DNA of 59,385 nucleotides from Gallionellales bacterium RIFCSPLOWO2_02_FULL_57_47 (GTDB lineage Bacteria; Pseudomonadota; Gammaproteobacteria; Burkholderiales; Gallionellaceae), in contig MGWZ01000033.1 in assembly GCA_001801175.1 (NCBI GenBank), positions 31,429 through 90,813 of the forward strand. The letters run 5' to 3'. This document shows positions 1 through 8,236 of the stretch, in pieces (position 1 is the first letter of the stretch; the number at the start of each line of letters is the position of its first letter). The position numbers and the translations under genes were made by a program. The notes beneath the pieces are model-generated. The model worked only from the letters and a program-made list of their open reading frames with translations. It did not search any database and had not been told where the DNA came from.

Positions 1-49
1 CAGCAGCAAAGGACAGCCATTGCAAGGCGGCAAAGCGGGGCAGGGTCAT
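1..49 (-). CDS. Truncated N-terminus of a divergent gene
   Basis: An ATG at 49-47 on the minus strand opens a frame reading MTLPRFAALQWLSFAA that runs off the left edge. The hydrophobic residues would suit the first membrane segment of a transporter. In many Betaproteobacteria an AI-2E family permease is divergent from purM, so that is a possible identity by synteny only. No clear ribosome binding site is visible. Confidence 0.35.
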   Translation of the reverse strand, partial: MTLPRFAALQWLSFAA

Positions 50-110
50 TTGAGGTAAAATTCGCGGAAAATCGTGTGGCACTTTATCCCGAAGAAAGCG
101 AAAACTCAAC

Positions 111-1178
111 TTGAAAACACCCTCTGACACTCGTTCCTCCGCTAAAAGCGGAAACCTTACCTACCGCGATGCCGGTGTGGACATCGACGCGGGAGACCGC
201 CTTGTCGAGAACATCAAACCGTTCGCCAGGCGCACGATGCGTCCCGAGGTGCTCAACGGCATCGGCGGCTTCGGCGCGCTGGTGGAGATTTCCAAAAAAT
301 ATCGCGAGCCGGTGCTGGTATCCGGCACCGACGGCGTCGGCACCAAGCTCAAGCTTGCCTTCGAGCTGAACCGCCACGACACGGTCGGCATCGACCTCGT
401 CGGCATGAGCGTCAACGACATACTGGTGCAGGGCGCGGAACCGCTGTTCTTCCTCGATTATTTCGCCTGCGGCAAGCTCGACGTGGACGCCGCCACCGAG
501 GTCATCAAAGGCATCGCCTTCGGCTGCGAACAGGCGGGTTGCGCGCTGATCGGCGGCGAGACCGCCGAAATGCCCGGCATGTACCCGGCCGGCGAATACG
601 ACCTCGCCGGTTTCGCCGTCGGCGTCGTGGAAAAGGCCAGCATCATCAGCGGGCGAGACATCAAGGCGGGCGACGCGGTGATCGGCCTCGCGTCGAATGG
701 CGCGCATTCCAACGGCTACTCGCTGATACGCAAAATCATCGAACACTCCGCCTCGGATCTCAATGTGGAATTCGACGGGGAGCGCACGCTGGCCGACTGC
801 ATCATGGCGCCGACGCGCATCTACGTGAAGCCGCTGCTGGCGCTGATGCAGTCGCTCACCGTGAAGGGCATGGCGCACATTACCGGTGGCGGCCTGCTGG
901 AAAACGTGCCGCGCGTATTGCCGGAAAATGCCGTTGCGCAACTGGCCGGCAATGCCTGGCACACGCCCAAGCTGTTCGACTGGCTGCGCGAGATGGGCAA
1001 CGTCGCACCGCAGGAAATGTACCGCACCTTCAATTGCGGCATCGGCATGGTGGTGATCGTGGACAGGAGCGATGCGGATGCTGCGCTGGCGCAGCTCAAC
1101 GCCGCCGGAGAAACCGCCACCGTCATCGGCATGATACGCGCGCGCCAGGGCAATGAAGCCCAGACACAAGTCAGTTAG
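111..1178 (+). CDS. purM: Phosphoribosylformylglycinamidine cyclo-ligase
   Basis: AIR synthetase of cytosolic de novo purine synthesis; it closes FGAM to AIR using ATP. The 355 residues match the family length. The N-terminal [19 protein letters not shown] stretch, the [12 protein letters not shown] nucleotide-binding region (about residues 68-80) and the [11 protein letters not shown] loop are all present. The frame has no ATG near the start of the homology, so the TTG at 111 is taken as start, with a GAAGAAAG purine stretch about 12 bases upstream. Its TAG stop directly abuts the purN ATG, so the two are almost certainly cotranscribed. Confidence 0.96.
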   Translation: MKTPSDTRSSAKSGNLTYRDAGVDIDAGDRLVENIKPFARRTMRPEVLNGIGGFGALVEISKKYREPVLVSGTDGVGTKLKLAFELNRHDTVGIDLVGMSVNDILVQGAEPLFFLDYFACGKLDVDAATEVIKGIAFGCEQAGCALIGGETAEMPGMYPAGEYDLAGFAVGVVEKASIISGRDIKAGDAVIGLASNGAHSNGYSLIRKIIEHSASDLNVEFDGERTLADCIMAPTRIYVKPLLALMQSLTVKGMAHITGGGLLENVPRVLPENAVAQLAGNAWHTPKLFDWLREMGNVAPQEMYRTFNCGIGMVVIVDRSDADAALAQLNAAGETATVIGMIRARQGNEAQTQVS

Positions 1179-1817
1179 ATGAAATCCATCGTCATCCTGA
1201 TTTCCGGTCGCGGCAGCAACATGCTGGCCCTGCTGGAAGCGAAGCTGCCCTGCCGGGTCGCTGCGGTAATCAGCAACCGTGCGAATGCCGGGGGGTTGGG
1301 CATCGCCAAAGCGCATGGCATTCCCACCGCCGTCATCGAACATCGCGACTACGCGGATCGCGAAAGCTTCGATGCAGCACTTGCCCGAACGATAGACACT
1401 TTTGATCCTGACTATGTGGTGCTTGCCGGATTCATGCGGATCCTCACCGCAGGCTTTGTCTCTCGTTACCACGGCCGGCTGGTCAATATTCATCCCTCGC
1501 TGTTGCCCGCCTACAGCGGCCTCAATACTCATGCACGCGCCTTGCACGACGGGGTGAAGATCCACGGCTGCACTGTGCATTTTGTCTCCTCCGATCTCGA
1601 CCATGGCCCGATCATCATTCAGGCTGCCTTGCCGGTACTGCCCGAGGACACCGAACAAACGCTGGCGGCGCGCGTGCTGCATGAAGAGCACCACATATAT
1701 CCGCAAGCGATCCGCTGGCTGTGCACAGGCAAAATAGAACTGAACGAACCGGGGCAAGTCGTCTTCCGGGGCAGCAAACAATCCAGTTTCACCTTGTTTT
1801 CACCAGCTTTGGAGTAG
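1179..1817 (+). CDS. purN: Phosphoribosylglycinamide formyltransferase
   Basis: GAR transformylase transfers a formyl group from 10-formyl-THF to GAR in purine synthesis. Visible motifs are SGRGSNM near the N-terminus (residues 9-15), NIHPSLLPAYSG with catalytic Asn103 and His105, and Asp141 in SSDLDHGP, equivalent to the N106/H108/D144 triad of the E. coli enzyme. Length (212 aa) is normal. It starts on the base after the purM stop. The following DUF3108 gene begins about 75 bp downstream across a repeat-rich stretch. Confidence 0.96.
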   Translation: MKSIVILISGRGSNMLALLEAKLPCRVAAVISNRANAGGLGIAKAHGIPTAVIEHRDYADRESFDAALARTIDTFDPDYVVLAGFMRILTAGFVSRYHGRLVNIHPSLLPAYSGLNTHARALHDGVKIHGCTVHFVSSDLDHGPIIIQAALPVLPEDTEQTLAARVLHEEHHIYPQAIRWLCTGKIELNEPGQVVFRGSKQSSFTLFSPALE

Positions 1818-1835
1818 AAGCAGATGACAGGTACC

Positions 1836-1951
1836 AGAGGACAGAATACAGAAGACAGAGGACAGGGGTGTTGTCGCGGCTTTGCCTCGGCTATGAACCC
1901 TATTCTATCCGCTGTCTTCTGTCTTCTGTCCTCCGTCTTCTGTCCGCCGTC
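1836..1951 (+). repeat. Imperfect inverted repeat of GTCTTCTGTC-type units
   Basis: The left arm (1836-1865) is built of AGAGGACAG/GAAGACAG units and the right arm (1912-1951) of CTGTCTTCTGTC/CTCCGTCTTCTG units, roughly reverse complementary, around a 46-base centre. The right arm encodes the hydrophobic core of the signal peptide of the next gene. It resembles the low-complexity dispersed repeats seen elsewhere in this window. Confidence 0.7.
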
Positions 1952-2609
1952 ATCCGCGTTTGCCGCCTCGCCGGGCAGCGTGCAGGCCGTTTATGACGTT
2001 TACAAGGGCGGCATCAAGATCGGCCAGGTCGAGGAAGTCTATACGCGCGACAATGACCACTACACGCTGTCCAGCACCACACGTGCAACAGGATTGCTGG
2101 CAATATTCAGGCCGGGAAAAATACTTATCAGCAGCAGCGGATTGGTCGGCTTGAAAGGTCTGCAACCTCTGCTGTTCAACGATCATCGCGAGGGCCATGA
2201 GAGCAGGAATCGTCGCGCCGAGTTCGATTGGGAGGCCAGGCAACTCACGCTGATCCAGCACAAGCAGCGCACCGTGGTGCCGCTGCCCGAGGGCACACAG
2301 GACCGCCTGAGCGCGATGTATCAATTCATGTTCCTGCCGCTGGAGTCCGCCACCACGCTGGACTTCCCGATGACCAATGGCGGCAAGCTGGACATCTACA
2401 ACTATCGCATCACCCCCGGCCAACACGTGACGGTTCCGCTCGGCACGTTCAAGGCCCTGTATGTGGCAAGCGTGCCGGAAAAGGACGCGAGCAAAACGGA
2501 AATCTGGCTGGCCGTCGACCACGCAAACTTTCCCTACAAAATGGTCATCACTGATGGCGACGGCGGCAAATTCTCGCAGGTGCTGACCAAATTTGATTTG
2601 GTGCCGTGA
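1893..2609 (+). CDS. DUF3108 family exported protein
   Basis: Periplasmic protein of unknown function, 238 residues if it starts at the ATG at 1893. The frame is open from an ATG at 1824, but that longer start would put 23 charged residues before the signal peptide. The N-terminus gives a hydrophobic segment ending SSAFAAS, a plausible signal peptidase I site. The body has the AVYDVYKGGIKIG start typical of DUF3108 and the QDRLSAMYQFMFLPLES segment, then a beta-rich C-terminal half. The neighbouring broken gene at 2606-3524 is a paralogue with the same landmarks. The signal peptide hydrophobic core is encoded by repeat DNA. Confidence 0.75.
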   Translation: MNPILSAVFCLLSSVFCPPSSAFAASPGSVQAVYDVYKGGIKIGQVEEVYTRDNDHYTLSSTTRATGLLAIFRPGKILISSSGLVGLKGLQPLLFNDHREGHESRNRRAEFDWEARQLTLIQHKQRTVVPLPEGTQDRLSAMYQFMFLPLESATTLDFPMTNGGKLDIYNYRITPGQHVTVPLGTFKALYVASVPEKDASKTEIWLAVDHANFPYKMVITDGDGGKFSQVLTKFDLVP

Positions 2610-3524
2610 GCGCCGTCATACGCACCCCGCTTCTCCGCGTCGCCCTGGCCATCGCGCTTTCCGCGCTGATACATGCCGCTGTCCTGTGGCTGCCGCAGCT
2701 GCAGTTTTCCCATGCAGCAGCGGAATTGCCGCCACTCACCGCAAGGCTCGAGCGCCTGCCCGAATCCGTGACACGATCCGCTGAAAACGCTAAGCCTGCA
2801 AAGCCGGCAACCGGGACTATGCAAGCAATGGATAAAACTGAAGAACCGGCTGCGCCCCGCCCGTTTCCCCAACACCTGCAGCTGACCTTCGCCGTTTACC
2901 ACCGCGAGGGTAAATTCAAGACTGGCGAAGTTCGGCAACAACTCGACATCGGCATGGACAGATACACCCCCTGAAAGCAATAAAGCGAACTGCCGGGCTG
3001 ACAAGCTTGCGCAATAGCGTCCAGCTCATCCAGACCAGCTCATCCAGACCAGCCGCGGCCGGATTGTTGCGCAGGGACTGCAGCCCGAAACTTTCATGCA
3101 GGAAGAATTTAGCGCAGACGGCAAGCAAACCCTGGAAACCACATTCAACTGGGCAGCACAGAAACTGCGTTTTTCACCCGGCAACGACACTGCGCTACCC
3201 GCAGATGCGCAGGACATGCTGAGCTTTATGTACCAGCTCTCGCAACTTCCGATGGAAGGCGAATACTTCCCGCTGCCCCTCAGCGATGGCTCGAAACTCG
3301 AAACCCATGAAATTGAAATTGGACAGAGAGAGGTCATCACCACGCCGATGGGCAAGTTGCGCGCACTGCGTCTGCGTAAAATGCATCGCCAGAGCGAGGC
3401 CTATTTTGAAATCTGGCTGGGGCTGGAATACCGCCTGTTGCCCGTCAGGATTCGACAGACTGGCCGCGACGGCCAGGTCGCCGTTGAGATGGTTGTTTCC
3501 GATATACGCGTGGCGGATGAATAA
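2606..3524 (+). pseudogene. Frameshifted second DUF3108 paralogue
   Basis: One reading unit is spread over three frames. Frame A (2606-2974) gives an N-terminal membrane or signal segment and the start of DUF3108, and stops just after a C5 run at 2967-2971. Frame B, entered at CTG 2971, continues the homology (LKAIKRTAGLTSLRNSVQLI). Frame C from about 3051 carries the rest, including GLQPETFMQEEF and the QDMLSFMYQLSQLP landmark shared with the upstream paralogue. The switch from B to C is explained by an exact 14-bp tandem duplication (3023-3036 and 3037-3050). The two lesions do not compensate, so a full protein is not expected unless the C-run change is a sequencing error. An ATG at 3096 could still yield a C-terminal fragment. 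Confidence 0.85.
3023..3050. repeat. 14-bp exact tandem duplication
   Basis: The unit AGCTCATCCAGACC occurs twice back to back, with period-14 identity extending over 3021-3053. Removing one unit restores the reading frame between the middle and last segments of the broken DUF3108 gene, so it looks like a recent slippage or duplication event. Confidence 0.95.
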
Positions 3525-3527
3525 CTC

Positions 3528-3953
3528 TCAACCGGGCTTGAAGTCATAGGGATAGGTTTGCAGCGCTGGTTTCATCAGCATGTCTTCCTGGAGGATATGC
3601 TCAATCATCCATTCGCTCAAAAAATACGAGTAATGCAACGCTGCACTTTCTGACCAAGAGCCATTCCCGGCCACCAGTTCTTCTCTCATGTGGCGAAGCT
3701 CATTTTGCACATATTGATGTTCCAGTTTGTTATGCGTGAAGTCAAAACCGATTGCCTGCGCAATCTGTTCCTCATCGGCAAAATGAACACCCACGCAATC
3801 CTCGAGCTGTTCCAGCAACCGTGGCAGGTTGGAGCTGTCCTTCGCCCTGATCGCGCTTTCCACTTCGTTGATCACTTTCAGCACATTTCTGTGTTCGGAA
3901 TCGATCGTTTCATTTCCGACACTCAACTGCTCTGACCATTCCAGTTCCATCAT
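3528..3953 (-). CDS. Bacteriohemerythrin
   Basis: Non-haem di-iron oxygen-binding protein of about 141 residues, cytosolic (no signal). The four-helix ligand pattern is visible: IDSEHRNV with the first His, VHFADEE with His and Glu, HNKLEHQYV with paired His, and EHILQED with the final His and Asp. Tandem ATGs lie at 3953 and 3950 behind a GCAGGGGGC Shine-Dalgarno; upstream in-frame starts lack one. It converges on the broken DUF3108 gene, with only 3 bp between stops. Possible roles are O2 sensing, delivery or scavenging, which would suit a microaerophile. Confidence 0.93.
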   Translation of the reverse strand: MMELEWSEQLSVGNETIDSEHRNVLKVINEVESAIRAKDSSNLPRLLEQLEDCVGVHFADEEQIAQAIGFDFTHNKLEHQYVQNELRHMREELVAGNGSWSESAALHYSYFLSEWMIEHILQEDMLMKPALQTYPYDFKPG

Positions 3954-4111
3954 GCCCCCTGCGAAATATTCGATCAAGGATTGCTGCGGTTCAATCGCAG
4001 ACCTTTTGCATCTTACCCTATCGGACAGGCGTCAGCATAGAGCCGGGTCAGAGGGTGCTGCACCGACAACCCTGCTAAACTGCGCGTCTGAATTTCAACA
4101 TTTAATTTACC

Positions 4112-5524
4112 ATGCTTATCACCGAATACCGTTTAGAACTTGCCATCCAGGCCCTGCGTGCCATCCTGCCGCTGGAGCATCCTGCCGACACCACACTGCG
4201 CTACTTTTTCAAGAACGAACGCATCGGATCCAACGAGCGGGAACTGGTCGCCGAGACCGTGTTCGGCGTATTGCGCCACCGCCTGTTGCTGGAACAATGC
4301 TGTGCCGGAAACACACCCCGCGACACGTTACCGGCGCAACCGGCCGCTTGCGGGAGCGGGTGTGAGGCGGCCATTGCTGAAACAACTAGCCATCCGACTA
4401 GGCTACCCAAAGACGGTAGCCAAGCCGCTGGTTATCCCGCCCCGGATGCTTCGCAACGCCGTGTCATGGCCGCCACTCCGCGCCGCATGGCGCTTGCCTG
4501 GCTGGTCAGGTTCGGCGGCTACAACCTGCGCGAACTCGAACCGGTATTGAAACGCGACGAGAAAGATTGGCTCGTCACCGTAAAGGGCGTGAAAGCCGGG
4601 GAGTTGCCGTTGCCGGTGCAGGCTGAACTGCCCGAATGGCTGGTGGAAAAAATGCGTGCGTCTTATTCCGATGCCGACATCCTTACCATCGGCCTGTCGA
4701 TGCAGCAAAGCGCGCCGCTGGATATCCGCGTCAACACCCTGCTCGCCAAGCGCGAGGATATATTGCAGCAACTGCGAGACAAAAATATTGAAGCCACTGC
4801 CACGCCGTACTCGCCCGTCGGCATCCGCCTCAAGGAAAAAATCCCGCTCAATCGCGATGCGCTGTTTACCGAAGGCAAGATTGAAGTACAGGACGAAGGC
4901 AGCCAGTTGCTCGGCTTTTTGCTTGCGCCCAGGCGCAACGACATGGTGGTGGATTTCTGCGCCGGGGCGGGCGGCAAGACGCTGATGCTGTCTGCGCTGA
5001 TGAATTCGCAAGGCCGATTGTACGCAATGGACGTATCGGAAAAACGGCTCGCCAACCTCAAGCCGCGGCTGAAACGTTCCGGCGCCAGCAACATACAGCC
5101 GATGCTGATTTCACACGAGAACGACCTCAAGGTAAAACGCCTGGCAGGCAAGATTGATCGCGTGCTGGTGGATGCGCCTTGCAGCGGCCTGGGCACGCTG
5201 CGCCGCAGCCCGGACCTGAAATTCCGCCAATCACCCGGCAGCATTGAAAAGTACACGCTACAACAAGCCGCCATCCTCGCCGCCACCAGCCGCCTGCTGA
5301 AAAAAGGCGGGCGACTGGTGTATGCGACTTGCAGCTTCCTGCCGGAAGAAAATCAGCACATCGTGCTAGCCTTCCTCGCCGCCCATCCGGACTTCGTGCT
5401 GCGCCCGGTCAGCGAAATATTGCAGCAGCAAAAAATCGCGCTGGATACGGGCGACTACCTGGAACTGCGCCCGCACCTGCATGGCACGGACGGATTTTTT
5501 GCGGCGGTACTGGAGCGGGTTTAG
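4112..5524 (+). CDS. rsmB: 16S rRNA (cytosine-967-C5)-methyltransferase
   Basis: Methylates C967 of 16S rRNA with SAM. The N-terminal NusB-like RNA-binding region is followed by the Rossmann methyltransferase domain with DFCAGAGGKTL (SAM binding) and the two cysteines of m5C enzymes in VDAPCSGLGTL and YATCSFLPEEN. At 470 residues it is about 40 longer than usual. The excess is an in-frame insertion at about residues 66-115, between VLRHRLLLEQ and ATPRRMALAWLVR, which contains a 57-bp hairpin repeat (4378-4434) inside further palindromic DNA. The enzyme probably tolerates it as a loop in the N-terminal domain. Confidence 0.95.
   Translation: MLITEYRLELAIQALRAILPLEHPADTTLRYFFKNERIGSNERELVAETVFGVLRHRLLLEQCCAGNTPRDTLPAQPAACGSGCEAAIAETTSHPTRLPKDGSQAAGYPAPDASQRRVMAATPRRMALAWLVRFGGYNLRELEPVLKRDEKDWLVTVKGVKAGELPLPVQAELPEWLVEKMRASYSDADILTIGLSMQQSAPLDIRVNTLLAKREDILQQLRDKNIEATATPYSPVGIRLKEKIPLNRDALFTEGKIEVQDEGSQLLGFLLAPRRNDMVVDFCAGAGGKTLMLSALMNSQGRLYAMDVSEKRLANLKPRLKRSGASNIQPMLISHENDLKVKRLAGKIDRVLVDAPCSGLGTLRRSPDLKFRQSPGSIEKYTLQQAAILAATSRLLKKGGRLVYATCSFLPEENQHIVLAFLAAHPDFVLRPVSEILQQQKIALDTGDYLELRPHLHGTDGFFAAVLERV
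4378..4434 (+). mobile_element. 57-bp hairpin element, copy 1 (inside rsmB)
   Basis: Starts TGAAACAACTAGCC and ends GCTGGTTA. The inner stem GACTAGGCTACC pairs with GGTAGCCAAGCC around CAAAGAC, with an A·A mismatch, and the outer stem AACTAGC pairs with GCTGGTT. The same architecture with different stem bases occurs at 47337-47396 and 51102-51158. It lies in frame in rsmB. The right flank TCCCGC is the same as for copy 2, and the wider region is bracketed by GGCGGCCAT and ATGGCCGCC. Confidence 0.8.
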
Positions 5525-5674
5525 TTACTCATTAAGACAGTGAAAATTTCATTTGATCCTGAAAAGCATTTGGCCACAGAGAGCACAGAGTAAAAACAAA
5601 AGGTTGACTCCTCTTTTGTGTAAGTCAAAGAAATACCTGATTAGCCACCAAGTTCAGTTGCACATTAAAAGATC

Positions 5675-5765
5675 CGTCATTGCGAGCGAAGCGCGGCAAT
5701 CCAGTTAATCAAAAATGCCTTTGTGAAAGAATCATCTGGATTGCCGCGCTTCGCTCGCAATGACG
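5675..5765. repeat. 30-bp perfect inverted repeat, dispersed type
   Basis: Arms at 5675-5704 and 5736-5765 are exact reverse complements (starting CGTCATTGCGAGCGAAGC) around a 31-bp spacer. This sequence type is a widespread intergenic palindrome in many bacterial genomes. It lies between convergent rsmB and the radical SAM gene and could act as a bidirectional RNA hairpin. Confidence 0.9.
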
Positions 5766-5793
5766 ATTTCTTCTGCGTTTCTTTGGTTGCCCG

Positions 5794-7020
5794 TCAGGGC
5801 ATGATCTCCACATACTCGTAGACTTCGCAATCGCGCAGGGTCTTGCGCACATCCAGCGGGGCTTTTGCGTACCAGGCGTGCGGATCGTGGCGGTCTATTT
5901 CCCTTCCCAGGAACCTTACCAGCTCGCAGATCGGATCGACGACTTTGCTGCGGTAGTCGCTGTCATTTTTCACGTAGGCGAGATAAAGATTTTTCAGGCA
6001 ATTTCCACGGCACCATGGCTGCGCTTCGCACTTGTCGCACGGCATATCGGGATGCGGCTGCAACGGGCTGGGCTTTAGCCAGTTTTCTATCAAGTCGCCT
6101 TGCAGCATTTCCGGCACGTACATCATGTCCGGGCAGGGATAAATCTTGCCGTCCGGCATCACGTTGAGGATATGCGTTGACACCCGGCATTGGGTTTTGC
6201 CCTGACAGAGCTCGGTTGCCCGCGTCGGCAGCACCTTGTTGCGCACGATCCCCATGATCGGGATGATGGGGTACAACTCGTCGCTGGAAAAGAATTTGTC
6301 CACCAGTTGTGCGATTACCGCTTTTTTCTTTTCCATCGCGGCGGAAGAATAAGTGCCCTCCCCGGCGACGAACTGGAAATACACATAGTCGAAAGTATTC
6401 GCCAGTTCGTCCAGTTCCTCGAATGAGGTTTCCTCGCTGCTCCAGGTCACGCGCGCCGTGAAGGTTCCCGCCATCCGGTCGCGAACCGCCCGGGTATTCC
6501 TGACTACCTGCCGGTACACGCCGCGCCCGCGGAAACCGTCGGTAATGGTCTCGCCGCCGTCTATCGAAAGCAGGATATTGGAAAGATTTGACAGAACCCT
6601 GTCCGGCAAACCGTCCAGCAGCGTGCCGTTGGTCTGAAGCTGGAAGCGGAAGGTTGGATAACGCTCCATGACTTCCTGGATGAATTTGAGATTCAGGGTC
6701 GGTTCGCCGCCGTAGAAAGTAACATAGATCTCGTGCCCGGCGAGATGCGTCGCAATAAAGGCATCCAGAGCATCCGTGGTGTAGGAAACCTTGCCCTGTG
6801 AGCCAACCATGTCACCCACGCCGAGCGAGCAATAAGTGCACTTCAGATTGCACGTCAAGGTGGTGAGCAGTTGCAGTTCCACGCGGTGGCCGACGATGGG
6901 GGAAGCTTTCATGACGTCTTCAACGACCTCCTGCGAACGAAGGGGGGCATACAACATTGGATTGGACATGGCAAAGTTTTGCATTGAATTGGAAGTATTT
7001 TTAAGACCGGGGGAAAACAA
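5794..7020 (-). CDS. Radical SAM/SPASM-domain protein
   Basis: Cytosolic radical SAM enzyme of up to 408 residues. The SAM-cluster motif is CNLKCTYC (C57, C61, C64), followed by the FYGGEPTLN glycine-rich motif. The C-terminal third carries SPASM-like cysteines (ELCQGKTQC, YPCPDM, CDKCEAQPWCRGNC) that would bind auxiliary Fe-S clusters. SPASM enzymes modify peptides or proteins or mature sulfatases; the substrate here is unknown. The start is uncertain: TTG at 7020 has AGGAA a few bases upstream, and internal ATGs exist at 6984 and 6966. The small gene upstream on the same strand (7206-7568) is a candidate partner. Confidence 0.88.
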   Translation of the reverse strand: MFSPGLKNTSNSMQNFAMSNPMLYAPLRSQEVVEDVMKASPIVGHRVELQLLTTLTCNLKCTYCSLGVGDMVGSQGKVSYTTDALDAFIATHLAGHEIYVTFYGGEPTLNLKFIQEVMERYPTFRFQLQTNGTLLDGLPDRVLSNLSNILLSIDGGETITDGFRGRGVYRQVVRNTRAVRDRMAGTFTARVTWSSEETSFEELDELANTFDYVYFQFVAGEGTYSSAAMEKKKAVIAQLVDKFFSSDELYPIIPIMGIVRNKVLPTRATELCQGKTQCRVSTHILNVMPDGKIYPCPDMMYVPEMLQGDLIENWLKPSPLQPHPDMPCDKCEAQPWCRGNCLKNLYLAYVKNDSDYRSKVVDPICELVRFLGREIDRHDPHAWYAKAPLDVRKTLRDCEVYEYVEIMP

Positions 7021-7205
7021 CAGGTTCCTGCAAGCGTACCGGGGGCGCCTTAGAAAAGGTGCTCACCATAATGTTTCACGATGCGCCTATGAAATCAGGC
7101 GGCAATTATCCACCGATTTTCAGGCCGATTCAACCGCGCCCGAAATATTGGATTACGTGTAGGCAAGCGGAATTATTTACCGGACAAGCCAAAAACAGCC
7201 GCGAA

Positions 7206-7568
7206 TCAAGGGCCGCTGCCTTTGCATTCCCGGTCATTGAATGTGCAGGTATTTTCTTGTATATGGCCTTTGTAATGCTCCTCAAACGAACGGCATATAT
7301 CCGGTTTGAAAAGCCACTGATGATCGGGCGTGGTAAAAAGCTTCACATCTATCGGAAGCTCCCGCTCCTGGTAAACCTCGATAATCTGCACTTCCTCAGG
7401 CTTTATACCGTTCTGGTGCAGATATTCCACCAGGCCGCAAATCGTGTCCGAAAAGTAGCAATTATATTCATCGCTCCCTTCAATAATGCGGATTCTGGCC
7501 TCGTAGGTATAGGGAATGCTCTTGTCGTATTTTGACTTTGGGCCAAGTATTTTTTCAATCAAACTCAT
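7206..7568 (-). CDS. Conserved-looking small protein of unknown function
   Basis: A 120-residue soluble protein that I do not recognise. The ATG at 7568 (MSLIEKILGPKSKYD) is preceded by CAGGGAGAA at good spacing, so the longer upstream extension is rejected. It has a mixed alpha/beta pattern, an acidic middle, and cysteines at CYFSDTICG, DICRSF and a C-terminal tail TCTFNDRECKGSGP. It lies about 190 bp upstream of the radical SAM/SPASM gene on the same strand, so it may be a partner or substrate of that enzyme; this is inference only. Confidence 0.7.
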   Translation of the reverse strand: MSLIEKILGPKSKYDKSIPYTYEARIRIIEGSDEYNCYFSDTICGLVEYLHQNGIKPEEVQIIEVYQERELPIDVKLFTTPDHQWLFKPDICRSFEEHYKGHIQENTCTFNDRECKGSGP

Positions 7569-7821
7569 AACCGTTCTCCCTGAAATGAAGGCTAGGCGTA
7601 GCATATGCCTGAAGTATATCGCCTGACCAAGCGAGTGTTTGAACCTCCCCATTGCCTGGCCAGCATACCGGTGGTTGCCTCATTAATCAACGCTGCTACG
7701 CCGTCCAAAAAATGCTTTCCCAAAATATCGCTTAAAAAGTTACAATTTGGGACATCATTGCTGCAAGCCATTGCATAACAAGCGCATAACTTTTTACTGA
7801 ACCGCTATCGAGGCTCCCACG

Positions 7822-8226
7822 ATGAACTGCCTTCGCGCCGCCCTGCTTGCACTGCTGTGTTGTTTTTTTCTTGCGGCATGCAACACCGTCAGCAGCGTCA
7901 ACGACAACAGTGTCAGGCCCGCGTGGATCGACAATCCCGGCAGCGGAGTTTCCGCTTCAGCGGGAATGCATGTTCGCGGCAAGGCAGCACAGGAAGAGCT
8001 GGCCATCCTTCGCGCGCGTGAAGAATACGCCAAGCGCTTCGGGGTGAAGATTGAAGCAGCGCAGACGATGACTACGACAGTGGCGGGCGGCCGGTCCAAT
8101 ACAGTGGGCGCACAAGTGTCACGCGAAGAGCTCAGGCAAGTCGATGTCAAGGCCGAGGTCAAAGCAAAATGGCGGGATCCGAATTCCGATGTATTGTGGG
8201 TGTGGTTAGTTCCAAGCACCCAATGA
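7822..8226 (+). CDS. Small outer-membrane-type lipoprotein
   Basis: A 134-residue protein with an N-terminal hydrophobic segment and the lipobox FLAACN, so it should be lipid-modified at Cys20. The remainder (AWIDNPGSGVSASAG, then an AQEELAILRAREEYAKRFG helix) resembles LPP20-like lipoproteins, but function is unknown. GAGGCTC lies just upstream of the start. It is followed 10 bp later by a transglutaminase-like gene, so the two are probably cotranscribed and act together in the envelope. Confidence 0.8.
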   Translation: MNCLRAALLALLCCFFLAACNTVSSVNDNSVRPAWIDNPGSGVSASAGMHVRGKAAQEELAILRAREEYAKRFGVKIEAAQTMTTTVAGGRSNTVGAQVSREELRQVDVKAEVKAKWRDPNSDVLWVWLVPSTQ

Positions 8227-8236
8227 GAGGCACGAG

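Noticed and set aside
84-1781. 565-codon open frame antisense to purM/purN
   Set aside because: It is the mirror of two well-recognised genes in a GC-rich sequence; its translation is His/Arg/Asp-rich and of no known family.
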